Assembly: GCF_900199215.1 (NCBI RefSeq)
Contig: NZ_FZQA01000002.1
Coordinates: 385,501 to 449,500, forward strand
Origin: Amphiplicatus metriothermophilus
GTDB lineage: Bacteria > Pseudomonadota > Alphaproteobacteria > Caulobacterales > Parvularculaceae
Reading direction: 5' to 3'
Length of the DNA: 64,000 bases
Shown: piece by piece, positions 22,720 through 29,683 of the stretch
How the letters are laid out: each line of letters opens with the position of its first letter
Position numbering within the stretch: position 1 is the first letter of the stretch
Position numbers and translations under genes: made by a program
Notes under the pieces: model-generated
Databases searched by the model: none
What the model was told of the DNA's origin: nothing
Seen by the model: only the letters and a program-made list of their open reading frames with translations

Positions 22720-23384
22720 GCGGGCTCGTCGCGATCGTGGCGCGCGATGTCGTGCTCGCCCTGCGCGCCGGCGGCGGGGCGGTGCAGGCCGCGCTCTTTT
22801 TCGCGCTCGCAGTTCTTGTCTTCGCGCTCGCGGTCGGGCCGGACCTCGACACGCTCGCCGAGCTCGCCGCGCCGGTCCTGTGGACCGCGGCGCTGCTTTC
22901 AACCCTGGTCTCGCTCGACAGAATCTTTCAGGCGGATTTCGAGGACGGCTCGCTCGACGTGATGATCGAGACCGCCGACCTTCTGGAGCTCGTCGTCCTG
23001 GCCAAGGCCGTCGCCCACTGGCTGACCTCCGCCCTGCCGCTCATTATCGCCGCGCCGGTCCTCGCGCTCCTGCTCAATCTCCCGCAGGAAGGCTACGGCC
23101 CGTTGCTGCTGTCGCTCGCCATCGGCACGCCGGCCTTGTCCTTGATCGGCGCGCTCGGCGCGGCGCTGACGCTGGGGATGCGCCGGGCGGGCGCTCTCGT
23201 GTCGATCCTTGTCGGTCCGCTTTACGCGCCGACGCTTATTTTCGGCGTCGGCGCGGCGAAAGCCGGCCTTGAGGGCGCGCCGAGCTATGGGCCTTCGCTC
23301 CTTCTGCTTGGCGCGGTCACGCTTTTCGCCGCGGCGCTCGCACCCCTTGCAGGCGCCGCCGCGATCCGCTTCAACATGCGCTGA
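22716..23384 (+). CDS. ccmB: Haem exporter membrane protein CcmB
   Basis: CcmB is the channel-type membrane subunit of the CcmAB ABC complex. The 222-residue, very hydrophobic protein has about six membrane segments and the CcmB-type loop DRIFQADFEDGSLDVMIET (about residues 68-86). It starts with GTG overlapping the end of ccmA by four bases. Length matches the family. Confidence 0.95.
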   Translation: MSGLVAIVARDVVLALRAGGGAVQAALFFALAVLVFALAVGPDLDTLAELAAPVLWTAALLSTLVSLDRIFQADFEDGSLDVMIETADLLELVVLAKAVAHWLTSALPLIIAAPVLALLLNLPQEGYGPLLLSLAIGTPALSLIGALGAALTLGMRRAGALVSILVGPLYAPTLIFGVGAAKAGLEGAPSYGPSLLLLGAVTLFAAALAPLAGAAAIRFNMR

Positions 23385-23387
23385 ACC

Positions 23388-24131
23388 ATGGTCACGGAAT
23401 ACGCCAACCCCGAGAAGTTCTCGCGTCTCGCGCGGCCGTTCATTCCGGCGCTCGGCGCGATGTCGGTGCTGCTGTTCACGGCGGGGCTTTATTACGCTCT
23501 GTTCAATTCGCCTGCGGATTATCAGCAGGGGGAGACAGTGCGTATCATGTATGTCCACGTGCCGGCGGCATGGATGGCGTTGTTCTGCTATGCGGCGATG
23601 GCCGGCGCTTCGGCAGCGGGCTTCATCTGGAAACATCCGCTCGCGGATGTCGCAGCAAAGGCCACCGCGCCCATCGGCGCGGTGTTCACCGCCCTCGCCC
23701 TTGTCACCGGCTCGCTCTGGGGCAAGCCGATGTGGGGGACATGGTGGGCGTGGGACGCACGCCTCACCTCCGTGCTGATCCTGTTCTTTCTCTATCTCGG
23801 CTATATCGCGATCTGGGAGACGGTCGAGGAACGCGCGCGCGCCGCGCGGCTCGCCGCGATCGTCGCCATCGTGGGCGCTGTGAATCTGCCGGTCGTAAAA
23901 TTCTCCGTTGACTGGTGGAACTCGCTGCATCAGCCCGCGAGCGTTTTCCGGGCGGGCGGGCCGACGATCCACGAGTCCATGCGCCCGCCGCTTTTTTTCA
24001 TGGCGTTCGCTTACATGACGACCTACGGCGCGCTGCTGCTCGTCTCCATGCGCGCCGAACTCGCCGCGCGGCGGCTCGCGCGGCTCGAAACGCTGGCGAC
24101 GGAAAAAATCTCCGGAGTGCGCCCCGAATGA
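23388..24131 (+). CDS. ccmC: Haem-handling protein CcmC
   Basis: CcmC presents haem in the periplasm to CcmE. The 247-residue protein has six predicted membrane helices, the tryptophan-rich WWD motif LWGKPMWGTWWAWDARLTS (about residues 108-126) and the flanking haem-ligand regions IMYVHVPAAWMALF and WWNSLHQPASVF. It begins 3 nt after ccmB and overlaps ccmE by four bases. Confidence 0.96.
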   Translation: MVTEYANPEKFSRLARPFIPALGAMSVLLFTAGLYYALFNSPADYQQGETVRIMYVHVPAAWMALFCYAAMAGASAAGFIWKHPLADVAAKATAPIGAVFTALALVTGSLWGKPMWGTWWAWDARLTSVLILFFLYLGYIAIWETVEERARAARLAAIVAIVGAVNLPVVKFSVDWWNSLHQPASVFRAGGPTIHESMRPPLFFMAFAYMTTYGALLLVSMRAELAARRLARLETLATEKISGVRPE

Positions 24132-24580
24132 CCCGCAAGCAAAAACGCCTCGCCCTTCTCGCCGGCGTCTTCGCCGTCGCCGCCGGCGGAGTGGCGCTGG
24201 TGTTGACGGCGCTCGGCCAGTCGGTCGCCTATTTCTACACCCCCGCGGACCTCTCGCGTCTGGCCGCGCCGCCTTCCGGGCTCATCCGTCTCGGCGGACT
24301 CGTGGAGGCCGGCAGCGTCGAATATGCGGAGGGCGGTGCCGCCGTGCGTTTCGTCGTGATCGATGAGTTTGCGCGCACGCCGGTCTTTTACCGCGGCCCC
24401 CTGCCGGATCTTTTCCGCGAAGGCCAGGGCGTCGTCACGCAGGGCCGCCTCGTCGACGGCCGGCTCGAAGCCAGCGAAGTGCTCGCCAAGCACGACGAGA
24501 CCTACATGCCCAAGGAGGTCGCCGACGCGCTGAAAGAGCAAGGACGCTGGAAGGAAGAAGGCGGCGCTTACAAACCTTAG
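24128..24580 (+). CDS. ccmE: Cytochrome c maturation haem chaperone CcmE
   Basis: CcmE carries haem covalently in the periplasm from CcmABCD to the CcmF/H ligase. The 150-residue product has an N-terminal membrane anchor (RLALLAGVFAVAAGGVALVL), an OB-fold domain, and the haem-attachment motif LAKHDETYMPKEV, in which the His forms the covalent bond. Its TAG stop shares bases with the lpxB TAA stop on the other strand. ccmF, ccmG and ccmH are not in this window. Confidence 0.97.
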   Translation: MTRKQKRLALLAGVFAVAAGGVALVLTALGQSVAYFYTPADLSRLAAPPSGLIRLGGLVEAGSVEYAEGGAAVRFVVIDEFARTPVFYRGPLPDLFREGQGVVTQGRLVDGRLEASEVLAKHDETYMPKEVADALKEQGRWKEEGGAYKP

Positions 24581-25770
24581 GCAGGCCCCTTCATCCACGC
24601 GCGGATTTTCTCCGCCCCGAGCTTCGCCGCGGGCGGGCCGTCGACCGCCAGGCTCGCCAGAAGCCTCGGAAAGGCTTCGAGCTGCTCGGCGCGCGCCTCG
24701 CTCTCCCTGAGAAGCGGCGCGACGGCGCCGGCGAGATTGCGCGGCGTGCATGCGCCCTGAAGAAGCTCGGGCGCGACATAGTCGCCGGCTGTGACGTTCA
24801 GGATGGTGACGAAAGGCGTGATCATGACCCGCCGCGCCCAGAAGGCGGTGAGCGGATCGAGTTTGTACGCGACCGCCATCGGCGTGTGATTGATCGCAAG
24901 CTCGGTCGTCACCGTGCCGGATTTCGCGATCGCCGCAGTGGCAGCGGCGAAGGCGTCATAACGCTCCTCCGGCTCGACGAGCGTAACCGGAACAGGCCAG
25001 CGGGCGGCTTTCCTCCGCACGCGCTCGGCGACGGCCGGCGCGAGAGGGATGCAGAAGCGCAGATCAGGGGTGCGTTCTGCGAGCAGCTTCGCCGCCTCGG
25101 CAAAGACAGGCATGAGACGGTCGATCTCTGAGCGCCGGCTGCCGGGAACGAGGACGAGCAGCGGCGCATCGCCCATTTCATGTCGGCTCCGAAAGGCGCC
25201 GCCGTCCCCGCGCGCCGCCCAGGCGGCCTGAAAGTTCGGATTGCCGATGAAGGCGGCGCGCACGCCCGCCTCCTGAAAAATCCTGGGCTCGAAGGGCAAC
25301 AGGCACAACACTCCGTCGAAATGTTTCCTGACGAAACCGACCCGGCCCGGTCGCGACGCCCAGACCTGCGGGGCGCCGAGCTTGAAGAGCTTCGTCGACG
25401 GCGCGCGTTTTTTCAGTCGGGTCGCGCAGAGCCGAGAGAAACCCCAGCCGTCGATGAAGATGATCGCGTCGACCCGTTCGCTTTCCGCCAGGCGCACGAT
25501 TTCCGCCGCGCGCCGCAAGGCTTCAGGCCCGGCCCGAACCGAATCCGTAAGTCCCATGACCGACAGGGCGTCGATGGGAAACAGGCTCTTGAGCCCTTCG
25601 CGTTCCATCAGCGGGCCGCCGCATCCTTCGAACAGGGTCTCAGCGGAAAAGAGCGGCCTCAGCTCGCGCAAGAGCGCCGCGCCCAGCGCATCCGCCGACG
25701 GCTCTACCGCGACAAGCAAGATCCGCTCCGGCGACGCGGCCCAGTCGATCGGAACCACCTTGCCGCTCAC
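24577..25770 (-). CDS. lpxB: Lipid-A-disaccharide synthase
   Basis: LpxB condenses lipid X with UDP-2,3-diacylglucosamine to make the lipid A disaccharide on the inner face of the cytoplasmic membrane. The 397-residue GT19 protein has GAPQVWASRPGR, the conserved LVPGSRRSEIDRL, the donor-site motif KSGTVTTELAI and GDYVAPELLQGACTP. The N-terminal motif, usually E-x-SGD, reads VEPSADALGA, with Ala replacing the Gly. It is the last gene of the lpxD-fabZ-lpxA-lpxI-lpxB run and its start overlaps lpxI by four bases. The stop overlaps that of ccmE tail to tail. Confidence 0.92.
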   Translation of the reverse strand: MSGKVVPIDWAASPERILLVAVEPSADALGAALLRELRPLFSAETLFEGCGGPLMEREGLKSLFPIDALSVMGLTDSVRAGPEALRRAAEIVRLAESERVDAIIFIDGWGFSRLCATRLKKRAPSTKLFKLGAPQVWASRPGRVGFVRKHFDGVLCLLPFEPRIFQEAGVRAAFIGNPNFQAAWAARGDGGAFRSRHEMGDAPLLVLVPGSRRSEIDRLMPVFAEAAKLLAERTPDLRFCIPLAPAVAERVRRKAARWPVPVTLVEPEERYDAFAAATAAIAKSGTVTTELAINHTPMAVAYKLDPLTAFWARRVMITPFVTILNVTAGDYVAPELLQGACTPRNLAGAVAPLLRESEARAEQLEAFPRLLASLAVDGPPAAKLGAEKIRAWMKGPA

Positions 25771-26621
25771 GGCGCGTGCGTCTCCTCTGGATCGAACCCA
25801 TAGAGAAACAGGCCGAGCCTGTCGGCTTCGGCGATCGTCTCGGCGGCGTCGATGACGAGCGCGCCATCGGCCTCGACCGCGATTCCTGCAAGGCCGGCGG
25901 CATGGGCGCGCCGCACCGTCTCAATGCCCACGGTCGGCATATCAATGCGCCGGTCCTGGCCCGGCTTGGGGCGCTTGACGAGAACGCCGCGCGCGCTTCG
26001 CGCCGCGCCCTGAGGGACCGGAGCCGATGCGCAGCGTGCGAGCATTGCATCAGTGCCTTCTGCAGCCTCGACCGCAAGCACGAGCCCCCCCGCGACGACA
26101 GCGCCCTGGCCGGCGTCGAACGGGCCGAGCGCCGCGATCAGGGCCGCCGCCTTGCGCATATCGGCGAGATCGTCCGCAGACGGCGCATAGGCGCCCATGA
26201 CGCCCGCTGGCGCAGCGAGCTCGTCAAGCGCCTCTTGCGCGCCGACGACGCGAAATCCTTCGGCGGCGAGTTCAGCGACCAGCAGATCGAGCAGCGCGCC
26301 GTCGCCGCGAGCCGCCGCGGCGACAACTCTCGGCAGCAACGCCGCGCCTCGCCAGTCGAGCCTGAGACTTTTGAAGTTCGGCCGGCGGACGAGGCCGGCC
26401 AACACCACCCGTTCGCAGCCTTCCCGCCGCAGCGCCTCGATGATCCTGCCGGCTTCGCCGAGACCGCAATCCTCCCCGGGGAAAGCCGTCAGCGCCGCGT
26501 CGGCGCATCCTGCGAGGCGGATGACGCAAACTCCCTCGCCGCGACGCGTGCAGCCTTCTACAATGCGCAAAGGAAGCGCGCCGCCGCCCGCGATGACGCC
26601 GAGCTTGCCGCGGCCCGCCAT
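25767..26621 (-). CDS. lpxI: UDP-2,3-diacylglucosamine pyrophosphatase LpxI
   Basis: LpxI hydrolyses UDP-2,3-diacylglucosamine to lipid X and replaces LpxH in alphaproteobacteria. I chose the ATG at 26621 (MAGRGKLGVIAGGGALPLRI); the frame is open further upstream but lies within lpxA. The 284-residue protein has the N-terminal IAGGGALP loop, GVMGAYAPSADDLADMRKA near the middle, and the C-terminal KRPKPGQDRRIDMPTVGIET motif containing conserved Asp and Arg residues. It starts 5 nt after lpxA and overlaps lpxB by four bases, consistent with its step between LpxD and LpxB. Confidence 0.93.
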   Translation of the reverse strand: MAGRGKLGVIAGGGALPLRIVEGCTRRGEGVCVIRLAGCADAALTAFPGEDCGLGEAGRIIEALRREGCERVVLAGLVRRPNFKSLRLDWRGAALLPRVVAAAARGDGALLDLLVAELAAEGFRVVGAQEALDELAAPAGVMGAYAPSADDLADMRKAAALIAALGPFDAGQGAVVAGGLVLAVEAAEGTDAMLARCASAPVPQGAARSARGVLVKRPKPGQDRRIDMPTVGIETVRRAHAAGLAGIAVEADGALVIDAAETIAEADRLGLFLYGFDPEETHAP

Positions 26622-26626
26622 CGCCG

Positions 26627-27412
26627 TCAGCGCGCCGCCGCCATAATGGGCCGGCGCGACTCCGTCTTGATGAAGGCGATGATCCGCATGATCTCTTCGC
26701 GATGGGCGTAGCGTCGCTCCGCCTCGGCGAGACGCTCCTGAAACGCGCCCTCGCCTGCGAACAGCAGGCGAAAGGCCGCCCGCATCTCGTGTATGACTTC
26801 GCGGGAGAGGCCGCGGCGCTTCAGGCCGATGATATTGAGCCCTTCCAGGCGGGCGTGATTGCCCACCGCCGAACCGTAGGGAATGACGTCGCCCGTCACC
26901 GCAGCGCAGCCGCCGATGAAGGCGAAGGCGCCGATGCGGCAATGCTGATGGATCGCGCAAAGCCCGCCGAGAAAGGCGCCGTCCTCCACGACGACATGCC
27001 CGCCCAAAGTGGCGTTGTTGGCGAAGATCACGTCATTTCCGACAATGCAATCATGCGCGATATGGGCGCCGGTCATGAAGTAGCCGCGATCGCCCACGCG
27101 CGTCAGGCTGCCGCCGACGGGCGCGCCGATGTTGATCGTCGTATGTTCGCGGATGACGTTGTCTGCGCCGATGACAAGGCGCGTGTCCTCGCCGCGATAG
27201 CCGAGATGCTGGGGCGGCCCGCCCAGAACGGCGAAGGGATGAACGATCGTCCGCGCCCCGATCTCCGTACGGCCTTCGACGACGACGTGCGAGAGGAGCC
27301 GGACGCCGGCTGCGACCTTCGTGCGCCCCCCGACGCGGCAATAAGGGCCGACCTGCGCTGTCGGGTCGATTTCGGCGCCGTCTTCGATGATGGCCGTCGG
27401 ATGGATGCCCAT
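26627..27412 (-). CDS. lpxA: UDP-GlcNAc acyltransferase LpxA
   Basis: LpxA catalyses the first lipid A step, 3-O-acylation of UDP-GlcNAc from acyl-ACP. The 261-residue protein is a left-handed beta helix of hexapeptide repeats (for example IGARTIVHPFAVLG), with the catalytic His in GAHIAHDCIVGNDV (about residue 122), the loop NATLGGHVVVEDGAFLGG, and a C-terminal helical domain starting near GLSREVIHEMRAAF. It is part of the minus-strand lipid A run, 23 nt after fabZ. Confidence 0.97.
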   Translation of the reverse strand: MGIHPTAIIEDGAEIDPTAQVGPYCRVGGRTKVAAGVRLLSHVVVEGRTEIGARTIVHPFAVLGGPPQHLGYRGEDTRLVIGADNVIREHTTINIGAPVGGSLTRVGDRGYFMTGAHIAHDCIVGNDVIFANNATLGGHVVVEDGAFLGGLCAIHQHCRIGAFAFIGGCAAVTGDVIPYGSAVGNHARLEGLNIIGLKRRGLSREVIHEMRAAFRLLFAGEGAFQERLAEAERRYAHREEIMRIIAFIKTESRRPIMAAAR

Positions 27413-27435
27413 ATGCCTGCCGTCGCGGAACTGAA

Positions 27436-27903
27436 TTAGGCGGAAGCCGAAGAGGCCAGCATCGCGGCGAAATCCGCCTCAGCGGCGCGCTGGCCGTCTA
27501 CGGTTGCGACGCCTTCGAACTTCCATACGGGCGGCCGGCGATGGGCAGTGCGCACGTGAATAAGCAATTGATCGCCGGGCGTGACAGGCCGGCGGAACCG
27601 CGCCCTGTCCACCCCCATGAAGAGAACGATTTTGTTTTCGACGTCGAGCTGTTCGGTGTAGGCGGCGTAGGCGGCGGCGGCCTGGGCCATCGCCTCAATG
27701 ATGAGCACGCCGGGCATCACCGGCTTTTGCGGAAAGTGGCCCTGAAAGAACGCCTCGTTATAGGTGACGTTCTTCACCCCTACGGCGCCCTCGCCCGGCC
27801 GTATGTCCGTCAGCCGGTCAATCATCAGCATGGGGTAGCGATGCGGCAGAAGCTGCATCAGCTCCTCCACCGAGAGCATAGTCTTTCCGGGTTCAAGCGC
27901 CAT
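27436..27903 (-). CDS. fabZ: 3-hydroxyacyl-ACP dehydratase FabZ
   Basis: FabZ dehydrates 3-hydroxyacyl-ACP in fatty acid elongation and competes with LpxA and LpxD for the same substrate. I chose the ATG at 27903 ([20 protein letters not shown]), giving 155 residues. The hot-dog fold active site is visible as [10 protein letters not shown], then [20 protein letters not shown] with the catalytic His and Glu (about residues 59-78). Its start lies inside the lpxD 3' end (11-nt overlap). Confidence 0.96.
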   Translation of the reverse strand: MALEPGKTMLSVEELMQLLPHRYPMLMIDRLTDIRPGEGAVGVKNVTYNEAFFQGHFPQKPVMPGVLIIEAMAQAAAAYAAYTEQLDVENKIVLFMGVDRARFRRPVTPGDQLLIHVRTAHRRPPVWKFEGVATVDGQRAAEADFAAMLASSASA

Positions 27904-28918
27904 CGTCTTTCGCTTTCTGTCTTGTCTCTCCAGCGAGCTTCGAGAGAGTCGCCGTTTCCCGGAACCACGTTCGAAACGGGCGGGCCGGATAGCCGCCCCA
28001 TTTCTCCCCGGCCCCGACGTCGCGCATGACGCCGGAGCCTGCGGCGATCTGGGCGTCATCGCCGACTCTGACATGGTCGGCAAGGCCGACTTTTCCGCCC
28101 AGCATCACGCGCGCGCCGATCACGCAGCTTCCAGAAATTCCGACCTGCGCGGCGATGACGGTAAAAGGTCCGATGCGGACGTTGTGGCCGATCTGGACGA
28201 GGTTGTCGATCTTGACGCCCTCGCCGATGACCGTATCGCCCAGCGCGCCGCGGTCGATGGTCGTATTCGCGCCGATCTCTACGTCGTCGCCGACGATCAC
28301 TCGGCCGAGCTGCGGCATTCGGACGAGCCCGTCCGGCGAAGGAACGAAGCCGAATCCCGCCTGGCCGACCCGCGCACCCGGCAGCACGGCGACCCGTGCG
28401 CCCAATAGCGCGTGGGTGACGCAGGCCGCCGCTTCAATGCGGCTGTCTTCGCCGATTTCTACGCCGGGTCCGATCGCCGCATGCGGACCGAGAAAAGCGC
28501 CGGAGCCTATACGCGCGCCGGCGGCGACGACCGCCGTTTCGTGAATGTGCGCGCCGGGGGCTATTTCCGCTTCCGGATGGACGCCGGCCTTGAGATTGAA
28601 ACGACGCTCACGGCAGAGGCGGGCGGCGAGGCGCGCGAAGCCGAGCCGCGGCGTCTTGGCAAGCCCGATCGCGCCTGACAAGCGAAGCGCCGACGCAAGC
28701 TCGGGCGGCGCCAGGCAAAGGCCGACGGGTTTGGCTCCCAGCTTTTCGGCCGCTTCGCGCGTTTCGACGAAGACGAGCGCTTCGGCGAGGCATTCTTCGT
28801 CGATGTCGGCGGCGCGCGTTACAAGGCCGCCTTCCGCAAACAATTCCGCGCCAGCGAGTCGAGCGGCTTCTTGAACCGACAACGGATCGGCGGCGATGTA
28901 AAAGCGCGGATCGGCCAT
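27893..28918 (-). CDS. lpxD: UDP-3-O-acylglucosamine N-acyltransferase LpxD
   Basis: LpxD adds the second acyl chain to UDP-3-O-acylglucosamine. I chose the ATG at 28918 ([20 protein letters not shown]); the upstream open frame is arginine-rich and not conserved. The 341-residue protein has the uridine-binding N-domain, a hexapeptide beta-helix ([20 protein letters not shown]), the catalytic His in [14 protein letters not shown] and a C-terminal helix. It is 115 nt downstream of skp. Confidence 0.95.
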   Translation of the reverse strand: MADPRFYIAADPLSVQEAARLAGAELFAEGGLVTRAADIDEECLAEALVFVETREAAEKLGAKPVGLCLAPPELASALRLSGAIGLAKTPRLGFARLAARLCRERRFNLKAGVHPEAEIAPGAHIHETAVVAAGARIGSGAFLGPHAAIGPGVEIGEDSRIEAAACVTHALLGARVAVLPGARVGQAGFGFVPSPDGLVRMPQLGRVIVGDDVEIGANTTIDRGALGDTVIGEGVKIDNLVQIGHNVRIGPFTVIAAQVGISGSCVIGARVMLGGKVGLADHVRVGDDAQIAAGSGVMRDVGAGEKWGGYPARPFRTWFRETATLSKLAGETRQKAKDDGA

Positions 28919-29033
28919 AAACGCGGTTCCGGTTATCCGCCGCGGGCTCACCTTGGCGCCGCAACGATCTCGCTCGCCAGAACGCCCTGCTAACGGAACG
29001 CTCGCCGCCCCGTCGAAAGCCCGCCGGTTCTTT

Positions 29034-29663
29034 TTACTTCTTCTTCTTGTTCTGCGCCGCGGCCGCCTGCTGAGCCTGGCGTTGAAGTTCGGCAAGCGAG
29101 ACCTTTTCGACCTTTACGCTCGTGAGCGCCTTGTCGAGCTCGGCGATGACCTCGGCCGTGATGTCAGTGTCGACCGCAGCATACATCACCGCCGAACGGT
29201 CGAGCAGCAGAGTCGCGCCGCGCTGTTCGACGATTTTCTGGAGAATCGGCGTCAGCTTCTCGTTGATCTTGTTGATGGCCTGTTGCTCGGCGATGGAAAG
29301 CTCGCGCACCTTCACTTCGCGCAACACCGGAAGATTATTCTGCTTGACCGCGAGTTGCTTGGCTTTTTCCAGCCAAACATCTTCCGCCATGAGATCCTTC
29401 TGCTTTTTGAGATCCTCGCTCTCCTTGACGATTTTCTCGACCTCGGCGTTGAGCTCCTGATTGGCCTCCTCCTGCAGCCTTTCAAGCTGCGGGCCGATGG
29501 ATTGGCCAGCCTTTGACTGGGCGAGCACCTGAGCCTGATTGACGATCAGGATCACGGGCGCCCTGTTTTGCTGCGCTGCAGCAGGGGCGAGCCCGGTGCC
29601 GACGGCGAGCCCTGCAACCGCCAGCGCAACGGCGCCGACGATGCCGAATGCTGCTCTTTTCAT
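29034..29663 (-). CDS. skp: Periplasmic OmpH/Skp chaperone
   Basis: Skp-type chaperones hold unfolded outer-membrane proteins in the periplasm for delivery to BamA. The 209-residue form starting at [10 protein letters not shown] (29663) has GAGGTG about 7 nt upstream, preferable to an in-frame GTG at 29672. A signal peptide ends near PAAAQQ, followed by the OmpH core with long coiled-coil arms ([20 protein letters not shown] and [18 protein letters not shown]) and a basic KKKK end. The order bamA-skp-lpxD is the standard proteobacterial arrangement. Confidence 0.93.
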   Translation of the reverse strand: MKRAAFGIVGAVALAVAGLAVGTGLAPAAAQQNRAPVILIVNQAQVLAQSKAGQSIGPQLERLQEEANQELNAEVEKIVKESEDLKKQKDLMAEDVWLEKAKQLAVKQNNLPVLREVKVRELSIAEQQAINKINEKLTPILQKIVEQRGATLLLDRSAVMYAAVDTDITAEVIAELDKALTSVKVEKVSLAELQRQAQQAAAAQNKKKK

Positions 29664-29683
29664 GTCAAACACCTCACACCTTT

